This document shows, in pieces, positions 7,626 to 15,180 of a stretch of DNA of 28,400 nt (positions within the stretch are counted from its first letter, which is position 1; the number at the start of each line of letters is the position of its first letter). Origin of the DNA: Blautia faecis (GTDB taxonomy: Bacteria; Bacillota; Clostridia; Lachnospirales; Lachnospiraceae); NCBI RefSeq assembly GCF_020554845.1, contig NZ_JAJCIA010000046.1:1-28400 (forward strand). The letters run 5' to 3'. The notes beneath the pieces are model-generated. The model saw only the letters and a program-made list of their open reading frames with translations. It was not told the DNA's origin and did not search any database. The position numbers and the translations under genes were made by a program.

Positions 7626-7925
7626 CTATTTGTTAATGGTCATCTTAAGTGCTGTTTCCGTGTCTGCTGTGGGGGATGCAATTACCGTATGGGAAACGAT
7701 TTTACCAAGGGGCTTCGCAGTCTCCAATGCCACTTCCATAGCTGCATTTACATCGGAAACACTGCCGCGCATTTTTACACAGGCTCCACTTTTCAGTCGG
7801 TTTCTCTCTACGCTCTGGATCTTTACATTTGCAGCCTTGGATGCTGCATCAAGAGCAACGAAGCAGGCTACCAGGTTATCCAGTTCAAACACCCCAACTG
7901 CCATGCCATCATAGTTATCTGCCAT
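7626..7925 (-). CDS. BMC-domain shell protein, hexamer type (99 aa)
   Basis: This is the first gene of a two-gene unit and also has a single BMC domain: MAVGVFELDNLVACFVALDA at residues 8-27, then the pore strand region KSGACVKMRGSVSDVNAAME and the terminal strand KIVSHTVIASPTADTE. It diverges from the other shell gene, so the pair is likely to form distinct tiles. The pore segment reads KSGA. AAGGAGG lies 6 nt before ATG 7925, and a near-consensus promoter is at 8048-8076. No pentamer (vertex) or tandem-domain shell gene is present in the window, so these two cannot make a closed shell alone. Other shell genes must lie elsewhere, or the tiles form open sheets or tubes. The BMC family call is secure; the compartment type is not. 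Confidence 0.88.
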   Translation of the reverse strand: MADNYDGMAVGVFELDNLVACFVALDAASKAANVKIQSVERNRLKSGACVKMRGSVSDVNAAMEVALETAKPLGKIVSHTVIASPTADTETALKMTINK

Positions 7926-7956
7926 TTTATCCTCCTTGTAAGACGGGAAAATGGGG

Positions 7957-7993
7957 TACTGCTCACTTTGTTCACGTAAAACGTCCCACGTAA
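7957..7993. repeat. Fragment related to the 10932-11110 hairpin cluster
   Basis: On the minus strand GTTTTACGTGAACAAAGT here resembles GTTTTGCGTGAACAAAGT at 11060-11080. It lies in the predicted BMC leader and includes the ACGT-GGG-ACGT-TTT-ACGT pattern. It may be a decayed copy. Confidence 0.4.
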
Positions 7994-8047
7994 CTCTTCT
8001 TGTAAGCAGAAATAATAATACTTCTCCCGACTGCTTTCTTTTCCATT

Positions 8048-8076
8048 AGTATACCTTGTTTCTATCATAATTACAA
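8048..8076 (-). promoter_or_regulatory. Promoter of the two BMC shell genes
   Basis: TTGTAA (8071-8076) and TATACT (8048-8053) on the minus strand are spaced exactly 17 bp apart. Transcription would start near 8041, giving a leader of about 115 nt. In the remainder of the 316-bp gap, 8077-8241, I see only AT-rich sequence and a small GCATTT/AAATGC dyad (8190-8206), with no clear terminator for mocA. Confidence 0.65.
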
Positions 8077-8241
8077 GTAATTTCTAGCTGAAATCTCACA
8101 TAAATTCACAAAATACAACAAAATCCCACATTTTATATTTAAATGTCGTTTCCAACTGCTTCCGTGTATAAATACTTTCATGCTTTTGCGCATTTTTCGG
8201 AAATGCCATATATAGACAATATAACTTAAAAAGAGCGTTCT

Positions 8242-8952
8242 TTACAATTTAACATCCATATCGGTAAGTTCCTTCACATCATTCACCTTCAAAACAGCCG
8301 TATCATCTCTATGTGCAGTTATCACAGCTTTACCACCTTTATCTCCGTTGATGGAAAGCAGGGAGTCGTAGTATTTTTTTGTAAAAATGCAAGGGTTTCC
8401 AAGTTTTCTTTCGCAGGAGACGCAGGCGATTCCTTTGCCTGATGTTTTTAGGAGGGTGATGAGCTGGCGAATTGTGGCGGTGGTGAGCCAGGGCTGGTCG
8501 GAGACGGTGAAAAGGCAAGCATCAACGTCTAAGTTGGCTTTTAAGCCGATTTTCAGGGAGGAGGAGATTCCCTCGTCAGGATGGGGATTGATGTATACGT
8601 TTACACCCAGGGATCTTGCGGCCTGCTCTATTTCTTCGTACTGGGTGACTACTGTTATTCTTTTATAGCAATCTCTCTGTTTAAATAATTCCCCCTTTAT
8701 TTCACCAAGAGGTGCAATTGCTTTATTGCATTCTATATGTTCTTCTTTATAGCCTTCCTCATTCTGCTTTTCCAAATGTTCACCGCATTCCACTTTTTCA
8801 ATACACTCTGTTTCTTCAAGCTGTTCTGCCACCACCATCAGCTTCTCCAGCATATGCCGGTACATGGGCTTCCCGTCAATTTCATATAAAAGTTTGTTGC
8901 TTCCAAACCGACGGCTGTTTCCAGCTGCCAGCATGATCAATGCAATCTTCAT
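8242..8952 (-). CDS. mocA: Molybdenum cofactor cytidylyltransferase MocA/YgfJ-like, with insertion
   Basis: This is a MobA-like nucleotidyltransferase of the YgfJ/MocA group. It adds a cytidyl group to the molybdenum cofactor before insertion into xanthine dehydrogenase-type enzymes. N-terminal LAAGNSRRFGSNKLL (residues 8-22) is the NTP-binding signature; VTQYEEI, NPHPDEGISSSLKIGL and DQPWLT are the later conserved blocks. At 236 aa it is longer than the usual ~190-200. The surplus is an acidic, Cys-, Glu- and Lys-rich stretch at residues ~45-92 between the first helix and the next strand. The start overlaps the yqeC stop as ATGA (8949-8952), so translation is coupled. With yqeB and yqeC it forms the maturation module for the selenium-dependent hydroxylases next door. 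Confidence 0.88.
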   Translation of the reverse strand: MKIALIMLAAGNSRRFGSNKLLYEIDGKPMYRHMLEKLMVVAEQLEETECIEKVECGEHLEKQNEEGYKEEHIECNKAIAPLGEIKGELFKQRDCYKRITVVTQYEEIEQAARSLGVNVYINPHPDEGISSSLKIGLKANLDVDACLFTVSDQPWLTTATIRQLITLLKTSGKGIACVSCERKLGNPCIFTKKYYDSLLSINGDKGGKAVITAHRDDTAVLKVNDVKELTDMDVKL

Positions 8953-9674
8953 AATCTTTCTGCCTCTCTCAAACTGCCATATGCGGCTATAGTGCCTTGT
9001 TTTTCCAGATCTTCTACTATATGTTCGGCTGAAGAACAGTCAGGTAGTACGTCTGCTTTATTTAAATATACACGGTAAACTTTATGGTCTACATTTTTAT
9101 ACAAACCGTGAACAGAAGTTGCTATTTTTTCTATGTCTTCTGCGGTAACAGGTGCTTCCAGATTTTTTTCAAGAAAAGAGCTGGTGTATTCGGCGCGGTG
9201 GGCGGTCTCGCAGATGGGCTTACCAAGACAGTCCAAACCAATCACACTTACTACCACGTCAGCAAAATCCGGGATTACTGGTTCCCAGTCGGCTGGAACC
9301 TTCAAGGGTTTTCGTTTCGCTCCGTCTGCTTCGATCAGCATAACATCACAAAGAGGAACCAGTTTCTTCAATGCTGTTTCCTCTATGGCACACATTTTTC
9401 CAGAAGTTTCTTCAATATCGGCAACTGCTGCAAAACCGTGTTCTTTCAACATTTCCGAGACTTGCTCAAGATCAGTACTCTTTACCAGAGGCAGCATGGG
9501 ATCATATGCCATATGGGTGGTTGTGGAAATAATCACTTTTTTACCCAAAGCCTGTAATTCTTCATTCAGGCGGTAAATCAGACTTGTCTTTCCACCACCA
9601 CCGACTACAGCGATCACTGGGTATTTCTCTATATCAAGTTTTAATAAGTCCAGAAAATAACCGTATCTTTTCAT
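8949..9674 (-). CDS. yqeC: YqeC, selenium-dependent hydroxylase accessory protein
   Basis: A P-loop protein of the YqeC family, found with selenium-dependent molybdenum hydroxylases; its exact step is not known. The Walker A-like VVGGGGKTSLIYRL is near residues 24-37, followed by ISTTTHM and, mid-protein, MLIEADGAKRKPLKVPA, both typical of the family. I place the start at ATG 9674, because AAGGAGGT lies just upstream; an upstream ATG at 9716 in the same frame has no good ribosome-binding site. This gives 241 aa. The stop overlaps the mocA start by 4 bp. The gap to yqeB upstream (237 bp) holds repeat copy E, yet all three genes share strand and function. Confidence 0.9.
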   Translation of the reverse strand: MKRYGYFLDLLKLDIEKYPVIAVVGGGGKTSLIYRLNEELQALGKKVIISTTTHMAYDPMLPLVKSTDLEQVSEMLKEHGFAAVADIEETSGKMCAIEETALKKLVPLCDVMLIEADGAKRKPLKVPADWEPVIPDFADVVVSVIGLDCLGKPICETAHRAEYTSSFLEKNLEAPVTAEDIEKIATSVHGLYKNVDHKVYRVYLNKADVLPDCSSAEHIVEDLEKQGTIAAYGSLREAERL

Positions 9675-9823
9675 CCTGACCTCCTTCACGCCAATTATTT
9701 TCATGCAATGATTCATTGCCTGACTTCGTAACCATAAAAAACAATTCTATAAAAAGTACATAGGCTTCATAACATTTCCCAAGCGAAAACATGTTAATAA
9801 ATGCAATGCGACCAAATAGAATC

Positions 9824-9914
9824 TAGAGCATGTTTGAAAAATCATTCCCGCAATCTGCACGTCCCACTTTGTGGGACGCACATCTTGCAGAAAGCCTTTT
9901 TAAAACACGCTCTA
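9824..9914. repeat. Complete copy E of the dispersed intergenic repeat
   Basis: A 91-bp palindromic element. The left arm begins TAGAGCATGTTTGAAAAATC and the right end is TTTTTAAAACACGCTCTA. At the centre is the perfect dyad GTCCCACTTTGTGGGAC. The arms are related but not identical: one has CATTCCCGCAATCTGCACG, the other reads inverted as GGCTTTCTGCAAGATGTGCG. The right terminus provides the TAG stop of yqeB. The copy sits between yqeB and yqeC. Confidence 0.85.
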
Positions 9915-10727
9915 GTCTGGCAATACACCCTCACTGAGCAAAATCTCCACCACACTTCCAGCAATACATCTGGCCTTATCCGAAATGGTAAAACAGTTCT
10001 TCTTCTCTTCTTTTCTGGGGTCGATATCGGCGATTTTCATTCCAACAGGAACATTGTAGCCTTCCTTTATAATTCCCCTTAATACGCCTGTTATAGAGGC
10101 TTCTACAGGGGTTTCTCCCACGTAGGCGAGAATCTGTCCTTTCTCTACAATATCGGCAATATGGACCATATTATGGATTCTGCCGGTCCCCGGGGAGTGG
10201 ATCACACGTTCTTTGCTGACACCGCCTACCATTCCGGGGACACCCGTATTTGGAATAGCCGGGCCCTCAGTGATGATTCTGGCAAGATCGTGACCTCGCA
10301 TGGTTTCCACAACGTAATCCACGTCTTCCCCGGCAAAAAAGCCTGGTCCCAGACCAATGGTAAGGGGTGCCATATTTCTTGAAGTTCCAAGATTTCTCTT
10401 TGCAAGAATTGCATCTACCAGAGCAGCTATCTTGCCCTGCGCAGAAACTTCAATAATACAATTACCTGCCGGATCGACCATAAGTGGAATTTCTCCTGCT
10501 TGCCAGACTTGCTCACATTCTTCCAGAGAATCTATTCTTCTGCAAAGAATCCCTTCTACTGCTGCTGTCCCATCATACACAGCTTCGCAAAATGCAACTT
10601 TTCTGCGGATCGCACTTGGTTTTTCACATTCTAAGATCAGTACACGATAGCCACAGCGATGCAGCCTGTGGATCACGCCGCTTGCCAGGTCTCCGCCGCC
10701 GCGGACTATTACATATTTGTCACTCAT
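9912..10727 (-). CDS. yqeB: YqeB, selenium-dependent molybdenum hydroxylase maturation protein
   Basis: A 271-aa protein of the YqeB family, diagnostic of selenium-dependent molybdenum hydroxylase systems. It is proposed to act in selenium or cofactor insertion, with the exact chemistry unknown. The N-terminus YVIVRGGGDLASGVIHRLH (residues 5-23) is a Rossmann-like glycine-rich loop, followed by LECEKPSAIRRKVAFCEAVYDG, a family signature with a conserved Cys. GLGPGFFAGEDVDYVVET and MVGGVSKERV come later. ATG 10727 has AGGA upstream. The stop codon TAG lies inside the terminus of repeat copy E. Its presence indicates that at least one of XdhABC and XdhD in this window carries the labile selenium ligand. 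Confidence 0.92.
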   Translation of the reverse strand: MSDKYVIVRGGGDLASGVIHRLHRCGYRVLILECEKPSAIRRKVAFCEAVYDGTAAVEGILCRRIDSLEECEQVWQAGEIPLMVDPAGNCIIEVSAQGKIAALVDAILAKRNLGTSRNMAPLTIGLGPGFFAGEDVDYVVETMRGHDLARIITEGPAIPNTGVPGMVGGVSKERVIHSPGTGRIHNMVHIADIVEKGQILAYVGETPVEASITGVLRGIIKEGYNVPVGMKIADIDPRKEEKKNCFTISDKARCIAGSVVEILLSEGVLPD

Positions 10728-10762
10728 ACTTTTTTCCTGCCCATTTTTAATATTTTAGAAAA

Positions 10763-10780
10763 GGCGGGGAAGTCCCCGCC
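10763..10780 (-). terminator. GC-rich hairpin in the yqeB leader
   Basis: GGCGGGGA (10763-10770) pairs perfectly with TCCCCGCC (10773-10780). On the minus strand it is followed by TTTTCTAAAAT. It lies 36 bp before the yqeB start and downstream of both xdhC and the candidate promoter at 10874, so it could end the xdh transcript or act as an attenuator for yqeBC-mocA. Confidence 0.65.
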
Positions 10781-10873
10781 CTCTGATGTTTTGTGTTATA
10801 ACAATATTGATACATATTAATCATTTTTCATTTAATTCAATCAATTCTATAACAATATCGTTTTGTAATTAAT

Positions 10874-10882
10874 ATTATAACA
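10874..10882 (-). promoter_or_regulatory. Extended -10 promoter for yqeB-yqeC-mocA
   Basis: TGTTATAAT on the minus strand is an extended -10; no good -35 is seen. The following leader (10790-10867) is AT-rich with the direct repeat TATAACAATAT at 10797-10807 and 10848-10858, and the palindrome TGTTATAACA at 10794-10803. Confidence 0.45.
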
Positions 10883-10931
10883 CTTTTTCCATTTACAGTA
10901 TAGTATAAAATACACTTTTAATATAGAACCC

Positions 10932-11070
10932 GCGAACAGGTTACTGTTCGCTCCGTTCACAATAACGCGCTTCGCGTTGCACAGAAAGACGAACCTTCTT
11001 GTGACAAGAACAAGAAGTAGCGTTTGCTGCGCAAACTTAATTCTCGGTTTTTCCGTGAACTTTGTTCACG
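10932..11070. repeat. Cluster of five back-to-back hairpins
   Basis: Five perfect stem-loops follow one another: GCGAACAG/CTGTTCGC (10932-10951), AACGCG/CGCGTT (10964-10978), CTTCTTGT/ACAAGAAG (10995-11017), GTTTGC/GCAAAC (11022-11036) and CGTGAAC/GTTCACG (11054-11070). The related tail CGGAACGTTACCAGTGAACAG continues to about 11105. It fills the region directly after the xdhC stop. It is GC-rich, unlike its AT-rich surroundings, and a fragment recurs at 7957-7993. It could be a REP-like intergenic element or a structured 3' RNA. Confidence 0.65.
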
Positions 11071-11114
11071 CAAAACACCTCGCGGAACGTTACCAGTGAA
11101 CAGTAGCACTTAAA

Positions 11115-11606
11115 TTATTTACCCTCAGCTGCCATATTCTCCTTATTCACCTTTTCCACTGCATTCACAATATTCTCATACCCTGTACAGCGACAAAGGT
11201 TTCCTGCCATATGCTTGCGGATGGCATCTCTCGTAAGCTTCTCGCCCCGCTCAAGAAGCACTGTGGCAGACATAACAAAGCCTGGTGTGCAGAATCCGCA
11301 CTGGATGGCTCCTTCCTCAATAAAAGCTTCCTGAATCCTGGTAAGTTCGCCGTTTTTCTCAAGGCCTTCCAGGGTGCGGATATTCTTTCCTTCCGCCCAG
11401 ACTGCCAGATAAATACAGGAGTCAATGGTCTCGCCGTCAATGATCACAGTGCAGGCACCGCATTCACCTACTTCACAGCCTTTCTTCACAGAGGTAAGCC
11501 CAAGGTGATTTCGCAGCATGTCAAGAAGAGATTCTCTCACGTCCACATACTCAGCTACCTCTTTTCCATTTACAGTACACTGTACCAGCCGCATATCCTT
11601 TTTCAT
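11115..11606 (-). CDS. xdhC: Xanthine dehydrogenase iron-sulfur subunit XdhC
   Basis: This 163-aa subunit carries the two [2Fe-2S] clusters of the heterotrimeric xanthine dehydrogenase. Cys44, Cys49, Cys52 and Cys64 (CEVGECGACTV...C) make the plant-ferredoxin-type cluster; Cys103, Cys106, Cys138 and Cys140 (CGFC...CRC) form the second, in the four-helix domain. It moves electrons between the molybdenum site in XdhA and FAD in XdhB. Here xdhC names the Fe-S subunit, as in E. coli; in other bacteria the same name is used for an insertion chaperone. Its start overlaps the xdhB stop by 4 bp (ATGA), so the two are coupled. It is the last gene of the xdhABC unit, followed by the hairpin cluster at 10932-11070. 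Confidence 0.94.
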   Translation of the reverse strand: MKKDMRLVQCTVNGKEVAEYVDVRESLLDMLRNHLGLTSVKKGCEVGECGACTVIIDGETIDSCIYLAVWAEGKNIRTLEGLEKNGELTRIQEAFIEEGAIQCGFCTPGFVMSATVLLERGEKLTRDAIRKHMAGNLCRCTGYENIVNAVEKVNKENMAAEGK

Positions 11607-12589
11607 GACTGCTCACCTCCTGTTACATTCTCAGCATCAGATGAAGGATAAATTTTTCCATTTGCACTTATATTTTCGCCTGAAGTTGTCCGGACATCCG
11701 GCACTACAACTCCCGTCACCATTCCCCTGCGAACACTCTCCTTCAACGCGCGCTTCGCGATTTCTCCGCCAATCTGCAGTCGGAACGCCTTAGAAGCACG
11801 CCAGGAATCTCTGGGATTGATTTCTTCCCTTACCAGCTCTTCTACCTTCTGATACAGCTCTTCGCCAATTTCCATCCCCCTCAGCGCCTCTTCCGTCTTC
11901 GCACACCGATACGGCACGGGTGCAGCTACACCAAAGGTGATCCTTACATCCTCCAGAACCTTTTTCAGAGGATCGATTCTGCTGACTACACTACAGCTCA
12001 GGGTCGCAATATCCATTGCATTTCGCATGGAATACTTAATATAAAATCCATGATATCTCTGATAATCCTTCCCAGGGATCACAATGTGGGTGAGCACATC
12101 TCCCTGATGCAGATCCACCTTACCAGGTCCCAGATAAAAATCCCTGATGGGAACCATCCGTCCACCAGTTCCATCTGCGATCCGCAGCATGGCATTCAGC
12201 GAAAAAAGTGTAGGTGCACTGTCCGCACTGACCGCACCATTGCAGACATTTCCGCCAATAGTCCCAATATTACGGACCTGTGGTCCGCCAACCTGATCTA
12301 CTGCTTCCCCCAGAATCGGAATCAGCTTCTGAATCACCGGATCATTCGTCACATGGGAAAAAGTAGTTCCTGCACCAATATAAATATCACCAGACTCCAT
12401 CAGCCGGACTCCCTTGATTTCCTTAATATCACGAATGCTCACTAAAGATGTACCGGCCATTTTGCCCTCACGGATCTTGATCAGCACATCACTTCCCCCG
12501 GAAATCACCCTTGCATCCGGATGCTCCTTCAGAAGAGTTACCGCTTCCTTAATGGTCTCTGCATTAAAATAATTTTCAATATCGTACAT
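11603..12589 (-). CDS. xdhB: Xanthine dehydrogenase FAD-binding subunit XdhB
   Basis: This 328-aa flavoprotein subunit has the vanillyl-alcohol-oxidase-type FAD fold. The FAD-binding motifs are ISGGSDVLIKIREGK (residues ~30-44) and GGPQVRNIGTIGGNVCNG with SADSAPTL around residues 101-126, both classic for CO dehydrogenase and xanthine dehydrogenase medium subunits. It is somewhat longer than E. coli XdhB (292 aa). It passes electrons to or from NAD(P). It lies 17 bp after xdhA, with a purine-rich AGGGGG site and GAGGA just before ATG 12589. It is the only FAD subunit of this kind in the window, which matters because XdhD lacks one. Confidence 0.93.
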   Translation of the reverse strand: MYDIENYFNAETIKEAVTLLKEHPDARVISGGSDVLIKIREGKMAGTSLVSIRDIKEIKGVRLMESGDIYIGAGTTFSHVTNDPVIQKLIPILGEAVDQVGGPQVRNIGTIGGNVCNGAVSADSAPTLFSLNAMLRIADGTGGRMVPIRDFYLGPGKVDLHQGDVLTHIVIPGKDYQRYHGFYIKYSMRNAMDIATLSCSVVSRIDPLKKVLEDVRITFGVAAPVPYRCAKTEEALRGMEIGEELYQKVEELVREEINPRDSWRASKAFRLQIGGEIAKRALKESVRRGMVTGVVVPDVRTTSGENISANGKIYPSSDAENVTGGEQS

Positions 12590-12606
12590 TCCTCATGCCC
12601 CCTTTC

Positions 12607-14880
12607 TCAGATCAGTCCGGTCTTTGTAAAACCGTCTATCAGTCTTTGCGGTGTCAGAGGAATCTCGGAAAAGCCGATGCCAGTTGCATGAAGCACAGCA
12701 TTCCGGATGGCCGGTGCACTTGGAATTGCAGGAGGCTCGCCTAGGGCTTTATTTCCATATGGTCCCATTGGATCGTTCAGTTCTACAAACTCAGCAGTCA
12801 GATCCGGAGTATCCATCATTGTCATCATTTTATAATCCAGCAAAGTCCCATTTAATGGTCTTCCTGTTTTCTCATCGATAAGAAGCTGCTCAGAAACTCC
12901 ATAACCGATTCCCATGAACATACCGCCATGAACCTGCATTGCTGCAAGCTGCGGATTCAAAAGGGTTCCACTGTCATGAACATTCACAATATCCAGAACC
13001 TTGATCTTGCCAAGTTTCATATCTACTTCTACTTCCGCAAAACAACAGCCGCTGGCAACTGTATTCTTCTTCACCTGTCTGGAAACCTCTGCTGTAAGGA
13101 CAGAAGAATTACTCAGGCTGTAATAGCTCTCCATAGCCAGATCCTCAAGGGAAATCGCAGGCTTGCCATCTGCCAGAATATAACCATCCTCCAGTTCCAG
13201 CCGATCCACATTGCCTGGAACCAGTGTTCTGGCATATTCTAAAATCTTCTGCTTCAGCTGCTGCGCACATTCCTTCACAGCTGTACCGGTGACGAAGGAC
13301 TGTCTGGAAGCATAGGCACCTGTATCAAAAGGCGTTACATCTGTATCCTGCTGGGTTACAATATGCACCCTGGAAATATCCATATGTAAGGTCTCTGCTG
13401 CCATCTGGGAAAATACAGTATCCGCGCCCTGTCCAATCTCTGTAGCACCAACCTGCAGCTGTACACTTCCATCCTGATTCAGAGACAGCCTTGCACCTGC
13501 AATCTCCAGAGAAATTGGCCATACACCAGTCTTATAGGAAAACAGTGCCATACCAACTCCACGCCGGATATCGCCAGTCTGGTTCTGATATGCTTTCCGT
13601 TTCTCATCCCAGTGAATATACTCTGCTCCTTTTTCCAGGCACTCAAAAATACCGTTGGTATTCGCTGCGATTGGCTTCAGATAGGCATCTTCATAATAGC
13701 CATGGATCAGATTTTTTCTGCGGAATTCCAGCGGATCCATACCGATTTCATAAGCAATATCATCCATAAAGCTCTCTGTGGCAAAGCAAACCTGAGGAAT
13801 TCCATATCCTCTCATCGCCCCTGCTGTAGGACAGTTGGTATAGACAGTATAAGCTTCTCCTCGGATATTTGGGCATGCATACTGAAGTCTGCTGGCCGTC
13901 AGACCATTGGCTGCTATGGCATGTCCGTGGGATGCATAAGCTCCCTGATTGGAATAGGTAGTCATCTCTTTTGCAAGAAGATGTCCTTCTTCATCTACGC
14001 CTGCTTCCATGTCATATTCGATGGAGTGACGGGTTCTGGTATTGGTAAAGGTCTCCTCACGTGTAAGCTCAATCTTCACGGGACGACCGCCCACCTGCAT
14101 GGTGAGAAATGCATTCAGAGGTTCATAAAGCACCTCCTGCTTGTTTCCGAAGCCACCGCCTACATAAGGCTTGATCACACGTACCTGCCCCCAGGGGATT
14201 CCAAGTGCCTGGCCAACAATACGGCGTACAATATGTGGAATCTGTGTGGAAGAAACCACCACGACCCTGCCCTTTTCCATATAAGCATAAGAAATATTAT
14301 TCTCAATATGGCAGTGCTGGACAATAGGTGTCTTATAGCTTCTTTTCAGCTTCACGGCAGCCTTCTCCATTGCGCTGTCTACGTCTCCGATTGCAAAGCT
14401 GGATCTTGCCAGAATATTATCCTTCTTGTCAAGATGAATGGGATGCTCCGTTCCACGCATGGAAATCTTCGGGCTCACAACCACCGGATATTCTTCATAT
14501 TCTACTTTGATCAGCTTCAATGCTCTGGAAGCTGTCACTTCGTCCTCAGCTACTACAGCTGCTATATCATCGCCATAATACCGTACCCGTCCGGTGAGCA
14601 GATTACGGTCTGCCACATCCTGATGAGCAAGCTCCACGGACCAGGGATGTCCTGGGGTGGGATAACAATGATTCGGTACGTCCTTAAAGGTAACTACCTT
14701 TACTACGCCGTCCAGAGCCTCTGCTTCGCTGGTATCAATGGATTTTACCACACCGTTTCCGATCTTTGCATGATAAACCCTGGCTACCAGACACTTATCC
14801 AGGATCAGGTCATCTGTAAATTTCGCACGTCCTGTCACTTTCTCATAAGCGTCTACTCTTGGAACACTCTTTCCAATCAT
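12607..14880 (-). CDS. xdhA: Xanthine dehydrogenase molybdenum-binding subunit XdhA
   Basis: The large catalytic subunit binds the molybdopterin cofactor and hydroxylates (or, in reverse, reduces) purines. It closely follows E. coli XdhA along its whole length, for example QHCHIENN, SSTQIPHIVRRIVGQALGIP, the cofactor loop GGGFGNKQ (241-248), GAMRGYGIPQV and, near the C-terminus, GEPPAIPSAPAIRN with the catalytic Glu715. I place the start at ATG 14880 because AAGGTGA lies upstream and the 757-aa product matches the usual ~750. An in-frame ATG at 14973 would add 31 residues with no homology, coded inside the leader hairpin. The unit xdhA-xdhB-xdhC has a promoter at 15076-15105. Which purine is its substrate cannot be told from the sequence. 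Confidence 0.93.
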   Translation of the reverse strand: MIGKSVPRVDAYEKVTGRAKFTDDLILDKCLVARVYHAKIGNGVVKSIDTSEAEALDGVVKVVTFKDVPNHCYPTPGHPWSVELAHQDVADRNLLTGRVRYYGDDIAAVVAEDEVTASRALKLIKVEYEEYPVVVSPKISMRGTEHPIHLDKKDNILARSSFAIGDVDSAMEKAAVKLKRSYKTPIVQHCHIENNISYAYMEKGRVVVVSSTQIPHIVRRIVGQALGIPWGQVRVIKPYVGGGFGNKQEVLYEPLNAFLTMQVGGRPVKIELTREETFTNTRTRHSIEYDMEAGVDEEGHLLAKEMTTYSNQGAYASHGHAIAANGLTASRLQYACPNIRGEAYTVYTNCPTAGAMRGYGIPQVCFATESFMDDIAYEIGMDPLEFRRKNLIHGYYEDAYLKPIAANTNGIFECLEKGAEYIHWDEKRKAYQNQTGDIRRGVGMALFSYKTGVWPISLEIAGARLSLNQDGSVQLQVGATEIGQGADTVFSQMAAETLHMDISRVHIVTQQDTDVTPFDTGAYASRQSFVTGTAVKECAQQLKQKILEYARTLVPGNVDRLELEDGYILADGKPAISLEDLAMESYYSLSNSSVLTAEVSRQVKKNTVASGCCFAEVEVDMKLGKIKVLDIVNVHDSGTLLNPQLAAMQVHGGMFMGIGYGVSEQLLIDEKTGRPLNGTLLDYKMMTMMDTPDLTAEFVELNDPMGPYGNKALGEPPAIPSAPAIRNAVLHATGIGFSEIPLTPQRLIDGFTKTGLI

Positions 14881-14939
14881 ATGCTTCACCTTCTTTATAT
14901 TTTTTGCAACGGATGCCTCCAATCCGCCCTTTACCCCCT

Positions 14940-15013
14940 CATAAGGGAATGGCCGACGCCGTTCAAAAAACAAGTTTACGGTTCTTCTTTGAACTGATCG
15001 TCGGCCCCTTATG
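14940..15013 (-). promoter_or_regulatory. Long structured leader of xdhABC (candidate cis-acting RNA)
   Basis: Three nested perfect stems form one 74-nt hairpin: 14940-14946 with 15007-15013 (7 bp), GGCCGACG 14951-14958 with CGTCGGCC 14999-15006 (8 bp), and GTTCAAA 14961-14967 with TTTGAAC 14988-14994 (7 bp). Nearer the gene, a small hairpin CGGAT/ATCCG (14910-14926) holds GGAGG in its loop. All lie between the promoter and the xdhA start. I do not recognise a known riboswitch class in it. Confidence 0.6.
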
Positions 15014-15075
15014 CTTCTTCTCTTTCCGTCTCAACCTAAAAAATATTGTACAAAATATTCTTTCAATGCAAAATT

Positions 15076-15105
15076 ATTGTATCATATTTCACCGGTGTTT
15101 TGCAA
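15076..15105 (-). promoter_or_regulatory. Promoter of xdhA-xdhB-xdhC
   Basis: TTGCAA (15100-15105) and TACAAT (15076-15081) on the minus strand are 18 bp apart. A second TACAAT-type -10 preceded by TG lies at 15045-15050. The leader to xdhA would be 165-190 nt. The 393-bp gap 14881-15273 is thus filled by this promoter, the hairpin leader, AT-rich sequence and repeat copy F. Confidence 0.5.
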
Positions 15106-15180
15106 TAATTTTATGAATAATTTAGCTGTTTTATCTGTATAATTTTGAAATTTCTGTAAATTCGAAGTTCTATCAATCTG

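Noticed and set aside
14881..14973. N-terminal extension of xdhA from ATG 14973
   Set aside because: The extra 31 residues lie in the leader hairpin and have no match to XdhA. ATG 14880 has a good ribosome-binding site and gives the family length.
13612..14997. Long plus-strand ORF (461 codons) opposite xdhA
   Set aside because: It lies antisense to a well-conserved gene, has no ribosome-binding site and shows no recognisable motifs; it is a mirror of xdhA codon bias.
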